A DNA stretch of 64,000 nt from Candidatus Latescibacterota bacterium. GTDB lineage: Bacteria; Latescibacterota; MWCZ01. Every line of letters begins with the position of its first letter. The stretch's first letter is position 1. Location of the stretch: positions 1 through 64,000 of the forward strand of contig JAKJDF010000009.1 of the NCBI GenBank assembly GCA_022706085.1, given 5' to 3'. Below the pieces are notes generated by a model. That model had not been told where the DNA came from. It saw nothing but the letters and a program-made list of their open reading frames with translations, and did no database searches. A program made the position numbers and the translations under genes. Below, one piece after another: positions 16,038 to 23,639 of the stretch.

Positions 16038-17165
16038 TCATCCAGCCAGGTAGAGCCGGACCTCGTGGCCACGCATCGGGGTGATGTATCCACCATCCAG
16101 CGGGGTGAGGTCGGCTGACGGCTCATTCACCGGTACGAGTCCGCGCCGCACCACGTCGTCGAGCCCGCGGATGTGCATGTCCACACTGTGCGCGTCCTCG
16201 TTGATCATGAGCACCAGCATGCGGTCGCCGAGGCGCCATACCGTGCATGAACAGCCCATGATTGACGGCCGCCACGAATGGTGCGCCTCCGCAGCGATCC
16301 CGGGGACCGGCCCGTTCTGGACGAAATCCACCGTCCGGCGGAGTTCTGAGACGACTGCCATGAGGTCGTCCATGAATGGCGTGGGGCGTTGGACTTTGTG
16401 CAATCCGTACCAGAACAGCCCCGTCGTGCCGTGATGAATTGCCTGCCACGCCATGAAGCGGAGTTCGTCGCGGCTCGGTGTGCCGCCGGGAAAATGGCTG
16501 CAATACTGGGGAAGCAGGTCGGGGTAGCTGAACGCCTGCTCGATCATCCAGACGGCGCAGTTCGGGGCGGCAGCGCGGAACCGGTCAATATCCCGCCCCA
16601 TGAGCTGCATCGGCCACGCGAAGTTGTCTTCGGGAATGCCTGACGCGTAGTAGTCGAATCCAATAATGTCCAGCGATCCGGCGCACCGGGCAACGATATC
16701 GAGCGGGGAGAGCACGGCCTCATTGAGCCAGATGCTGCGCCCGGGGTCTCGTTCGCGCACAATCGCGGCGCCGCGGGCGAGCCCGTCGACGAGTTCGTCC
16801 ATCTTCCGATTCTTCCCGGCGATCTCTTCGGGTGAGTCGGTCCACAGGCGGCGGGGAATGCGGCCGTCGTACCACGCGTTCCAGATCGCCTCGTCGGGCG
16901 CTTCCCAGACGGCGAGCGCCGGGTGGTCCTTGAGGGAATCGATGAGCGTGGCAAGCGCCTTGCCGTCGTCACCGGGAGCAAGCACGATCGGCACGGAAAC
17001 CCAGCCGAACATGCCGTGCGACCATGCCTCGTCAAGCTGGCCGCGGGTGCCGCAGCGCAGGAGATTGACCCCTGCCTCGCGCCATAGTGTCCATTCGGCG
17101 TCATTCGCGGGGAAGCTGTACATGCCGATGGGGAACACTTTCGTGCCGTCTTTGCGGTAGAACAT
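16038..17165 (-). CDS. TIM-barrel glycoside hydrolase-like protein
   Basis: 375 residues, ATG at 17165 with GAGGT 6 nt upstream. The pattern FPIGMYSFPANDAEWTLWREAGVNLLRCG at the N terminus and HPALAVWEAPDEAIWN near residue 85 is that of GH2/GH5-like barrels; WEAPDE occupies the place of the NEPE-type acid. LDIIGFDYYASG, VWMIEQAFS and GLFWYGL follow. A small beta-sandwich (MLVLMINEDAHSVDMHI) closes the protein. No signal peptide is visible. It is probably a glycosidase-like protein of the sugar-use district, though the second catalytic acid cannot be fixed (the Glu of VWMIEQAF near residue 217 is a candidate). Confidence 0.62.
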   Translation of the reverse strand: MFYRKDGTKVFPIGMYSFPANDAEWTLWREAGVNLLRCGTRGQLDEAWSHGMFGWVSVPIVLAPGDDGKALATLIDSLKDHPALAVWEAPDEAIWNAWYDGRIPRRLWTDSPEEIAGKNRKMDELVDGLARGAAIVRERDPGRSIWLNEAVLSPLDIVARCAGSLDIIGFDYYASGIPEDNFAWPMQLMGRDIDRFRAAAPNCAVWMIEQAFSYPDLLPQYCSHFPGGTPSRDELRFMAWQAIHHGTTGLFWYGLHKVQRPTPFMDDLMAVVSELRRTVDFVQNGPVPGIAAEAHHSWRPSIMGCSCTVWRLGDRMLVLMINEDAHSVDMHIRGLDDVVRRGLVPVNEPSADLTPLDGGYITPMRGHEVRLYLAG

Positions 17166-17289
17166 TCCGGTACCTCATACGAAGAGGGGGGTGCGCGGCG
17201 CAGTTCATGCGCCGTGGTGAGAAACGGTAGTGGATTCATGTGCCGGTGGCAACACGGGCGCCGCATGGCTCCTGAAGGACGTACGACGC

Positions 17290-17322
17290 GCGCGGGGCTT
17301 CGACAGGCTCAGCCACCGCGCA
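17290..17322. repeat. TTCGACAGGCTC hairpin repeat (family A)
   Basis: Loop TCGACAGGCTC with arms GCGCGGGGCT/AGCCACCGCGC (one bulged base). It lies in the 299-nt gene-free gap between thyX and the TIM-barrel gene, which otherwise holds only the family D copy at 17390. Confidence 0.65.
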
Positions 17323-17389
17323 CTGAAACATCGAAAGAACGGGGATATACGCTGTCGAGAGGTCCGGACACGGAGTAGTGCAGCGGTAA

Positions 17390-17414
17390 GGACACGACGG
17401 AGCGTGTCCCTCCA
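17390..17414. repeat. GGACACGACGGAGCGTGTCC element (family D), copy 2
   Basis: Arms GGACACG/CGTGTCC, loop ACGGAG, then CTCCA. The third base pair differs from the 7425 copy on both arms. Confidence 0.65.
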
Positions 17415-17464
17415 TCAGGTTTTGAGGGCGGCTCCACCATGTCACCCGAAGCCCCGCGCGAAGG

Positions 17465-18352
17465 TCAACCGGCAGGTGGCAACGCCTTCGCCGGGTCCAC
17501 GCCGAGGGTGGCGAGCTTTTCCTCGAACTCACGGCGGCGACCGCCTTTCTGGAGAGAGTCTGGCAGCGTGACGCTTTTTCCCGTGAGCAGCATCGCCAGC
17601 ACGGCTTTTTCCGAGGCGGAGAATGTCTGCGCGTTGAGCCGGAACTCCTCGAAGGCTTCCCATGTCCACGGGACAACGTCCTTTACGATCTGCGACATTG
17701 CCTTTGCGTAGACGCGGATTTCGTACTGGGCGTGGGTATCGAGGCGCAGTTCGAGGAAGTGCAGGAGGTTGTGCAGGTTGATTTTCCAGTACCACTGGGT
17801 GTAGAGCGACACGGGCAGGTGAGTGCGGGCGAGTTCGCGGGCTATGTTGGCCCCGATCATCTCCTCGTACTCTCCGTAGGCGCGTTCCGCGCCGGCGCGG
17901 AGGGTTTCCACCACCCGGCCGCAGAGTTCGTCTGAGACCTCCTCGTCGCTGCCTCCCTGCCGGTTCAGGGTTGACTGGTAGCGAACGTCCTCCTTTTTCG
18001 GCAGGTAGAACTCGTCCGCCATGACGCTGTAGCGCGCGGAAAGCTCGTTGACGCTGGCCGTGCGGTGACGGATCCATTGCCGGGCGACGAAGATGGGCAG
18101 TTTGACGAGGAACTTCAAGTCCACCATCTCGAACGGCGTGGTGTGGCGGTGGCGCATGAGGTAGGCGATGAGGCCCTTATCATCGGACGCCTTTTTCGTG
18201 CCTTCGCCGTAGCTGACACGGGCTGCCTGGACGATTGATGCGTCGCCCCCCATGTAGTCCTTGAGCATGACGAAGCCGTGGTCGAGACAGGGGATGGGTT
18301 TGTCAATCCATGCATCGGCCGCAGGATTTGAAAAACGACGAGTATCTGCCAT
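17465..18352 (-). CDS. thyX: Flavin-dependent thymidylate synthase ThyX
   Basis: 295 residues from the ATG at 18352 (GGAGAG upstream). It carries the ThyX signature RHRxxSxNExSxRY as RHRTASVNELSARY at residues 95-108, with the preceding HRHTTPFEM block near residue 68 and the RELARTHLPVSLYTQWYWKINLHNLLHFL region near residue 185. It makes dTMP from dUMP using FAD, NADPH and methylene-tetrahydrofolate. No thyA or dihydrofolate reductase is present in the window. The length is somewhat above the usual 220-260 residues because of an N-terminal extension of about 25 residues and a C-terminal tail. Identification is secure. Confidence 0.95.
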   Translation of the reverse strand: MADTRRFSNPAADAWIDKPIPCLDHGFVMLKDYMGGDASIVQAARVSYGEGTKKASDDKGLIAYLMRHRHTTPFEMVDLKFLVKLPIFVARQWIRHRTASVNELSARYSVMADEFYLPKKEDVRYQSTLNRQGGSDEEVSDELCGRVVETLRAGAERAYGEYEEMIGANIARELARTHLPVSLYTQWYWKINLHNLLHFLELRLDTHAQYEIRVYAKAMSQIVKDVVPWTWEAFEEFRLNAQTFSASEKAVLAMLLTGKSVTLPDSLQKGGRRREFEEKLATLGVDPAKALPPAG

Positions 18353-18437
18353 GCGAGTTCTCTCCGCGCAGAAGATGAGAAATGGAAGCAAGGGAAAGAC
18401 AACGTAGGGAATGCGAAGGAAGCGGTCAAGACGGACC

Positions 18438-18472
18438 AAAAAAACGCGGGGAGCAACCGTATCTGCTCCCCG
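18438..18472 (-). terminator. Rho-independent terminator of the MBL hydrolase gene
   Basis: Read on the minus strand: arms CGGGGAGCA (18464-18472) and TGCTCCCCG (18447-18455) followed by seven T residues (18438-18444). It lies 72 nt after the stop of the MBL gene and before thyX. Confidence 0.8.
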
Positions 18473-18495
18473 TCTCAAAGGCGCCTCACGCGGCC

Positions 18496-18555
18496 GAGCG
18501 AACTCAGTCGAGTTCGAGCGACCTCAGCCGAGGTCGAGCGACCTCAGCCGAGGTC
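18496..18555. repeat. Three tandem 20-nt palindromic units at the 3' end of the MBL gene
   Basis: Unit 1 (18496-18515) has arms GAACTC/GAGTTC; units 2 and 3 (18516-18535, 18536-18555) have GACCTC/GAGGTC. The last unit includes the TGA stop of the MBL gene. The terminator follows 24 nt further along the transcript. Confidence 0.8.
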
Positions 18556-19494
18556 GAGGGTCATGTAGTCGTGCGCGGTGAGGATTTCGCATTCCGTGGT
18601 TTTGTTGGGGAGTTCGTCATAGAAACGCTTTGCCTTGGCGTGTGCTTCGGCGATCTGTTTTTCCGGGGTTGCCGGGTCGTGGTGGAACAGGACTAGCCGT
18701 TTTGCGCCGGCCTGCACGGCCATTTCGACGCCGAGGAGCGGGGACCCGTGGCCCCAGTTCAGCTTTTCGACCGCCTCTTTCAGGCTGTATGCGGCGTCGA
18801 ACACGATGGCGCCCGCACCTTTGAAGAACTCGATGTGTTTTTGCTGCTGCTCCCAGGTAACTTCGGTGTATTCGGCGTCCGTGGCGTACACGAAGGATGC
18901 CTTGCACGTTTCGATGCGGTAGCCGTACGCGTCACCGGGGTGGAAATGGGTAATGGTGGAGATTTTGAATGGCCCTATTTCGAAGGGCTTTCCGACTTCC
19001 AGTTGCACGAAGGTTTTGGTGGAAGCCATCTGGTTGAGCAGTACGGGGAAATGGGTGAACACCTGCTGGTATTCGAACCGTTCCTTGAGATTATCGTGGC
19101 AGCCGTAGATGGTGATTTTGTTCCCGGGGATGTAGGCCGGCACGAAGAACGGGAAGCCCATGATGTGATCCCAGTGGGTATGGCTGATGAGCATATGCAC
19201 ATCGCCTTTTGCCTTCCCGCAGGGGCCACCCATCATTTTGAGGCCCAGGGGGCGGAGGCCGCTGCCTGCGTCCAGAATGAGCTGGTGGTCGCCTTCGGTA
19301 ACTTCGACGCAGGCGGTGTTCCCACCGAATGTGGAACGCTCCACGAACGGCCGGCTCTGGAGGAATGCCTCGATGTCGGCGGGGGCTCCGGCATCCCGGT
19401 ACGCGGTGAGAATGTCGCCGAGTTTCTTTTCAAATTCCGCTTTTGGCATGGGTGTCGGCAACGATCCCCGGCATCCCCAGATAGTGACTTGCAT
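18544..19494 (-). CDS. MBL-fold metallo-hydrolase
   Basis: 316 residues, ATG at 19494. The metal motif HTHWDH is at about residues 104-109, the earlier strand reads LILDAGSGLRPLG, and YATDAEYTE near residue 200 supplies the Asp bridging ligand, with HFHPGD and LVLFHHDPATPEKQI further on. This is the beta-lactamase-fold class close to RNase Z-like and cyclic-nucleotide phosphodiesterase-like hydrolases; many relatives occur beside signalling proteins. It is divergent from a STAS-domain gene 236 nt away, which makes a signalling role possible but unproven. Its stop codon lies inside a tandem palindromic repeat, and a terminator follows. Confidence 0.82.
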   Translation of the reverse strand: MQVTIWGCRGSLPTPMPKAEFEKKLGDILTAYRDAGAPADIEAFLQSRPFVERSTFGGNTACVEVTEGDHQLILDAGSGLRPLGLKMMGGPCGKAKGDVHMLISHTHWDHIMGFPFFVPAYIPGNKITIYGCHDNLKERFEYQQVFTHFPVLLNQMASTKTFVQLEVGKPFEIGPFKISTITHFHPGDAYGYRIETCKASFVYATDAEYTEVTWEQQQKHIEFFKGAGAIVFDAAYSLKEAVEKLNWGHGSPLLGVEMAVQAGAKRLVLFHHDPATPEKQIAEAHAKAKRFYDELPNKTTECEILTAHDYMTLDLG

Positions 19495-19645
19495 GGCTGG
19501 AATCCCCCGCGATCAGGTGGTGTTTCTGCCGACAACATGCGAAATTCTGTCCGGCGAAGAAGATAGGAAAACCGGCGCCTGAAAGCAAACCGCGGCCGTA
19601 ACCGCCCGTGAGGTTTCGTGCCAGGGCCACAGCGAAGGGGATTCC

Positions 19646-19674
19646 TTGACGCGCGGTACCTGTGCGCCTAAGTT
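19646..19674 (+). promoter_or_regulatory. Possible sigma70-type promoter for the STAS genes
   Basis: TTGACG (19646-19651), 17-nt spacer, TAAGTT (19669-19674), 57 nt upstream of the first STAS start. The -35 box is good and the -10 box weak. Confidence 0.4.
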
Positions 19675-19730
19675 GAATTGTTGTCTACACCAAACAGGCC
19701 TCTGTCTGTTCCGCATGGAGGGGTCGAACC

Positions 19731-20078
19731 ATGTCTGCCACCGTCCGGGTCACACGCGGGGTAGTAGTCATCACGCCGGATCAGAAGCGTCTTACCGCGC
19801 ACCGGGGTATGCCGGCCGTCCGCACACGCCTTGAGGAGGCGGTAGCGCAGGGAAAGAAGGCCGTTGCCGTGGATTTTTCGGATGTGGAATATGTGGACAG
19901 CGCCATGATGGGGATCCTGATTGATGCGTTCAAGGGGATCCATCGGAACGGGGGGCGTCTATGCGTGTTCGGCGCGTGTGAAGCGGTCCACGAGGTACTG
20001 AAAAACACCGTATTGGATGACCTGATTGAGATTGCATCCGATGAGGACGCAGCGATCAAAGCTTTGAAAGGAAAATAG
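19731..20078 (+). CDS. STAS-domain anti-sigma factor antagonist-like protein
   Basis: 115 residues, essentially one STAS domain, ATG at 19731 with GGAGG upstream. Strand-helix order matches SpoIIAA/RsbV: AVAVDFSDVEYVDSAMMGILIDAFK with Asp56-Ser57. Ser57 is in the position phosphorylated by anti-sigma kinases in this family. The partner kinase (HATPase_c, RsbW/SpoIIAB-like) and PP2C phosphatase are not in the window. It is the first gene of a two-gene unit; the next gene, 58 nt downstream, is a paralogue in which this Ser is replaced. It probably takes part in partner-switching regulation. Confidence 0.82.
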   Translation: MSATVRVTRGVVVITPDQKRLTAHRGMPAVRTRLEEAVAQGKKAVAVDFSDVEYVDSAMMGILIDAFKGIHRNGGRLCVFGACEAVHEVLKNTVLDDLIEIASDEDAAIKALKGK

Positions 20079-20136
20079 CGGAACCTGTGAAGCAAAGCTG
20101 ACAAGGACCAGCAGGAATTTCTCGGGGGGCAGGGAA

Positions 20137-20913
20137 ATGAGTGTGCACGTGAAAGAGATGAACGGCGTGTATATCGTTCATCCGCGATTTGCGAGGCTGA
20201 CAGCCACACACGGGGCGCGGGAGTTCAGGGCTGCGCTGGAGAAAGGCGTCCGCGACGGTTATGAGGGGATCGCGATTGACTTTTCGGGGGTGAAGTTCGC
20301 GGACAGGGAAATCCTGCACGTGCTGGCCGCGGCCTACAAACTTCACGCGCCCTCGTACGGGCTGATGTTCGCGTTCCACTGCAGTGATGATCTGGAAGAG
20401 TTCTTCGAAGAGACGCTTCTCGACCGTCTGATTCCCGTTGTGAAGGATGAAGAAGCCGCACTGGCGGTTCTCGCAGGGTGCAAAAGGCGGCCGGTGAAGG
20501 CGCGCGCAGTAGAAAAGGTGCTCGGGAAGGCATATGCGGTGGGGCACCGGATAGGGGCGTTGCCTGACCGGCGGGTTGCAGTGGTGAACGTACCTCCCGG
20601 GCACGAACGCCGACGAGGAGCGCGGGCAACCGCGCAAGAGGCGGGAAGGCCCGGTGTGGAGGAACCTCCGGTCGCCGTACAACCCGAAGAGGCCCCCCGG
20701 CGGGTGGAGGTACCGGCACCCGAACCACCTCGGGAGGAAACCGCTGCCCCAAGAAAACGGCCGCCGGGAGCAACGCGGTCGGTGAAGGCGCAAGACGGAA
20801 CGGAAGAACAGGTTCTGCAGCCGGGAGCCGCGGACGCACGAAAGAAGCCGAAAGCGCCCGCGAGAAAGAAAACTGCGCGCGCACCAACGAAGAAGCCGGA
20901 ACAGGGAGCTTAG
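20137..20913 (+). CDS. STAS-domain protein lacking the phospho-acceptor Ser, with basic Pro/Lys-rich tail
   Basis: 258 residues. Residues 1-115 align without gaps to the preceding STAS protein (both read AxDFSxV at 46-52), but the Asp56-Ser57 pair has become Asp56-Arg57 (FADREIL), so it should not be switchable by phosphorylation there. Residues 130-258 are a low-complexity tail rich in Pro, Arg, Lys, Glu and Ala, ending in KKPKAPARKKTARAPTKK-type basic runs like those of histone-H1-like or nucleic-acid-binding tails. The stop overlaps the stop of the convergent glycosyltransferase gene. Function unknown; a constitutively active or scaffolding antagonist is one reading. Confidence 0.75.
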   Translation: MSVHVKEMNGVYIVHPRFARLTATHGAREFRAALEKGVRDGYEGIAIDFSGVKFADREILHVLAAAYKLHAPSYGLMFAFHCSDDLEEFFEETLLDRLIPVVKDEEAALAVLAGCKRRPVKARAVEKVLGKAYAVGHRIGALPDRRVAVVNVPPGHERRRGARATAQEAGRPGVEEPPVAVQPEEAPRRVEVPAPEPPREETAAPRKRPPGATRSVKAQDGTEEQVLQPGAADARKKPKAPARKKTARAPTKKPEQGA

Positions 20914-22025
20914 TGCCCGCGGGCACCTTTCCAGCGGTATGAGCCGAACGTACCCCAAAGGGCAAATATGAGGAAGTACGGCAGGTAAAGACACGCGGCA
21001 ATCGGGTACACCGCCAGCAGCCTTTTCTCGTGCAGCCGAACTGCCGCAATTCCCACGCTGACAAAGTCGAGCAGCACTTTCACCCCGAACGCGCCCCACG
21101 CTGCCGGAACGGCGGCAAGCATGCCGATACCCATCACTGCCAGCCACGCGTACACGAACGCTCCCAGCGCTACGACGCCGGGCTTCAGCATACGCGCGCC
21201 GGAGAACATCCTGATTCGCTGCTGGACGAACCCGCGCCAGGTGCGTGGCGGATTTGTCCAGACATAGCTGCCCGGGCCATCGCAGAACGCGGCCGTGAAA
21301 CCGGCCCCGACCGCGCGTTGCAGGAAGAGGTGGTCGTCGCCGCTGAGCATGGAATGCGCTTCGCCGAACCCTCCCACCGCAGCAAAAACCTCGCGGCGGT
21401 AGCCGAGGTTTCTGCCGGTGCAGGTAATGGGTCTGCCGATACCGATGCCGCCCATGGCGAGAAAGGCCTGGGAGAGTGTTTCCAGAGCGAGCAGGCGGGC
21501 CGGGAGGGAGGTGCGGTCTCTGTAAGGGGAGTAACCGGCGACAACGTGCGCCGTGGAAAGACTCGCGACCATCTCCTCGATCCAGCACTCCTCCGGCTCA
21601 CAGTCGGCGTCGGTGGTAAGGATGATGTCAGAGGTGCTTTCAAGAATGGCCCGGTGCAGAGCGTGCTTTTTCGGGGACCACCCGGCCGGCACGGTATCCA
21701 CCCTGACGACCTGCACGGCAGCCTCCATGCCGCCGGCGGCCCGCGCCGCGATTTCGCCGGTGCCGTCGTCGGAGCGGTCATCCACGACAACTATCTTGCA
21801 GAGGTGAGGGGGATAGGACTGCCGCGAGAGGGCGTCCAGGCACGAGGCGATGTTCGCGGCCTCGTTTCGGGCCGGCACGATGACCGTAACGGTCGGCAGG
21901 GCGCCGCCATGAGAAATGCGCCGCGACCGCCGCAGCGCGCCGATCCACAGCGCGATGCTGGCAACGGAATAGCCCGCCGCACCGAGGGCGAGGAGAACGA
22001 GGAACGCGGTCCGAAAGAGCTCCAT
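20910..22025 (-). CDS. Membrane-bound family 2 glycosyltransferase
   Basis: 371 residues from the ATG at 22025, which places a transmembrane segment (FLVLLALGAAGYSVASIALWIGA) directly at the N terminus. The GT2 core shows TVIVPARNEAANIASCLDALSRQ, VVVDDRSDDGT, LTTDADCEPEECW and SGDDHLFLQRA, then QQRIRMFSG in place of the QxxRW of processive synthases. Two or three further membrane segments follow near residues 285-360. It is probably a glycosyltransferase adding sugars to a lipid or exopolysaccharide at the inner membrane. No obvious ribosome site precedes the ATG. It ends 4 nt inside the convergent STAS gene. Confidence 0.82.
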   Translation of the reverse strand: MELFRTAFLVLLALGAAGYSVASIALWIGALRRSRRISHGGALPTVTVIVPARNEAANIASCLDALSRQSYPPHLCKIVVVDDRSDDGTGEIAARAAGGMEAAVQVVRVDTVPAGWSPKKHALHRAILESTSDIILTTDADCEPEECWIEEMVASLSTAHVVAGYSPYRDRTSLPARLLALETLSQAFLAMGGIGIGRPITCTGRNLGYRREVFAAVGGFGEAHSMLSGDDHLFLQRAVGAGFTAAFCDGPGSYVWTNPPRTWRGFVQQRIRMFSGARMLKPGVVALGAFVYAWLAVMGIGMLAAVPAAWGAFGVKVLLDFVSVGIAAVRLHEKRLLAVYPIAACLYLPYFLIFALWGTFGSYRWKGARGH

Positions 22026-22119
22026 GGGCGCCGCCGTGAGAGATTCGGGGAACACCGGGTCTGTGTGAAAATGTAGGACAAGGCGGAAAGGGCGGGAAAG
22101 GGCAACGGGGGAGCGGTCA

Positions 22120-22180
22120 TCTCGATACAACGTCCGGGAACGGCGCTTCGCTTCGTTCTCCGGACGTTACTCGATGACCG
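22120..22180. repeat. CTCGATACAACG palindromic element (family H), copy 2
   Basis: Starts TCTCGATACAACG like the copy at 7148 and ends ACTCGATGACCG. Inner arms are ACGTCCGG and CCGGACGT around a loop rich in CGCTTCG. Confidence 0.6.
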
Positions 22181-22288
22181 TGCGGCAAAAAAGGATAGCG
22201 CGGGGCGGACGACCCTCTGCAGGTTCTGGTTGCGCTCGTGGGAGCGCCAACATGCCTCCGTTCCCCGTGTGCGGGTCGTAGAGTGGCG

Positions 22289-22323
22289 CGCCCGGGGCTT
22301 CGACAGGCTCAGCCACCGGCGCG
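22289..22323. repeat. TTCGACAGGCTC hairpin repeat (family A)
   Basis: Loop TCGACAGGCTC with imperfect arms GCGCCCGGGGCT and AGCCACCGGCGC. Confidence 0.55.
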
Positions 22324-22396
22324 TCGTGTCGAGACGCCCGCGCCGGGCGGTCCGCCAGCTGGCCGCGTTCCCTTGTTACGGTTTTTACCGGCGCGG

Positions 22397-22852
22397 TTAC
22401 GGCAGCGCGGCGAGGACCTCTTCCGTGTGGCCATCCACCTTCACTTTGCGCCACTCCGCGGCGATTTTGCCGGCGGGATCAATGAGGAAGGTGGAGCGCT
22501 CGACGCCCATGGTCTTCTTGCCGTACATGTTCTTCTCTTTCCAGACGCCGTACGCGTTGATGACGGCCTTATCGGGGTCAGAAAGGAGCGGGAACGGGAG
22601 GTCGTACTTGTCCGCAAATTTCCTGTGCGACGCGGTGGAATCGCCGCTGACGCCCAGGATCACCGCGCCCTTCTTCGTCACCGCGCCGAGGTTATCGCGG
22701 AAGCTGCAGGCCTCTTTCGTGCAACCGGGCGTGTCGTCCTTCGGGTAGAAGTACAACACGACCCATTTCCCGGCGTACTGCTTCAACGTGTGTACCGCGC
22801 CATTCTGATCGGCGAGGCTGAAGTCCGGTGCGTTATCCCCTTTTGTCGGCAT
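22397..22852 (-). CDS. bcp: Thioredoxin-dependent peroxiredoxin (BCP/PrxQ)
   Basis: 151 residues, the normal BCP length, with GGGAGG upstream of the ATG at 22852. The active-site block YFYPKDDTPGCTKEACSF gives the peroxidatic Cys (PGCT) and, five residues on, the resolving Cys of the PrxQ 1-Cys/2-Cys type. ILGVSGDSTASHRKFADK and VERSTFLIDPAGKI complete the fold. It reduces hydrogen and organic peroxides with thioredoxin electrons in the cytoplasm. It is downstream of trmB on the same strand, separated by 102 nt. Confidence 0.95.
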   Translation of the reverse strand: MPTKGDNAPDFSLADQNGAVHTLKQYAGKWVVLYFYPKDDTPGCTKEACSFRDNLGAVTKKGAVILGVSGDSTASHRKFADKYDLPFPLLSDPDKAVINAYGVWKEKNMYGKKTMGVERSTFLIDPAGKIAAEWRKVKVDGHTEEVLAALP

Positions 22853-22954
22853 GGCTGTTCCTCCCTTGTGTAAGACGCGTTCGGGGTCGTTCGTCGAAGG
22901 TACGGAACGCGGGGAGCGAGGAGAAGATTCCGCCGGGTTGGGAGGGGGAGCAGG

Positions 22955-23617
22955 TTACGGACCCGGTTTGCGAAACGCGGCGCGGTAGACGGGTTGGCCT
23001 TGGGTGAGGAAGCGAATCTCGAAATTCGTGCGGAAGGCGTCGTCCGCGTAGGTGTCCGGCACATCTCTGCGCGCGAGTCCGGCATCGGTGCACGCAGCGA
23101 TGATTTCCTCGAAATACTCGCTGTTGTCCGTTGCCGTATTGACAAACCCTCCTGGCTCCAGCGTTCGGGCGAGTTGAACTGCGAACGGAGGTTTGATGAG
23201 GCGCCGCTTGTGATGCCGTTTTTTGGGCCACGGGTCGGGGAAGTAGATATGGTAGGCGGCAACGGTGTCGGCGGGGAAGCGTGCAGTAATGATGTCCTCC
23301 GCCACGCCGCGCGCGATTCGGACGTTACGGAGCCCTTTTCTGGCGGCGCGTTCCGCGGCAAGCGCGACGCAGGGAGGGGCGTATTCGATCCCCAGCCAGT
23401 TCGTTTCCGGGAATCGTTCTGCGGCGGCGAGCAGGAACCGGCCCTTGCCAAAACCGATTTCGACGTGCAAGGGCGCCTGTCGCTGAAAGAGCCCGGTGAA
23501 ATCCAGTGGGGCTTCGATGCCCTCGATATGGCAGTGAATCTGTTGCTCGAGTTCGGTATCCCACGTGGGATTGAGCGGACGGCGGTAGCGTATTGAACGG
23601 ATGGAAATCCGTGCCAT
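22955..23617 (-). CDS. trmB: tRNA (guanine-N7)-methyltransferase
   Basis: 220 residues, ATG at 23617 with GAGGT upstream. The SAM-binding motif is VEIGFGKGRFLL near residue 52, and the TrmB hallmark IYFPDPWPKKRHHKRRL is near residue 123. NTATDNSEYFEE and the C-terminal TNFEIRFLTQG block (the family TxFE motif) are also present. It methylates G46 in the variable loop of tRNA. It lies 22 nt after the stop of the polyprenyl synthase gene, so the two are probably one operon. Confidence 0.95.
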   Translation of the reverse strand: MARISIRSIRYRRPLNPTWDTELEQQIHCHIEGIEAPLDFTGLFQRQAPLHVEIGFGKGRFLLAAAERFPETNWLGIEYAPPCVALAAERAARKGLRNVRIARGVAEDIITARFPADTVAAYHIYFPDPWPKKRHHKRRLIKPPFAVQLARTLEPGGFVNTATDNSEYFEEIIAACTDAGLARRDVPDTYADDAFRTNFEIRFLTQGQPVYRAAFRKPGP

Positions 23618-23639
23618 AAGGACCTCAGAACGGGAGCTT

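Larger units (their letters stand above)
22026..22396. other. Gene-free stretch with repeats
   Basis: 371 nt without a gene; it holds the family H copy 2 (22120-22180) and a family A copy (22289-22323). Confidence 0.55.

Noticed and set aside
18496-18555. Possible mini-CRISPR
   Set aside because: Units are directly adjacent with no spacers and no cas gene; it is a short tandem palindrome array.
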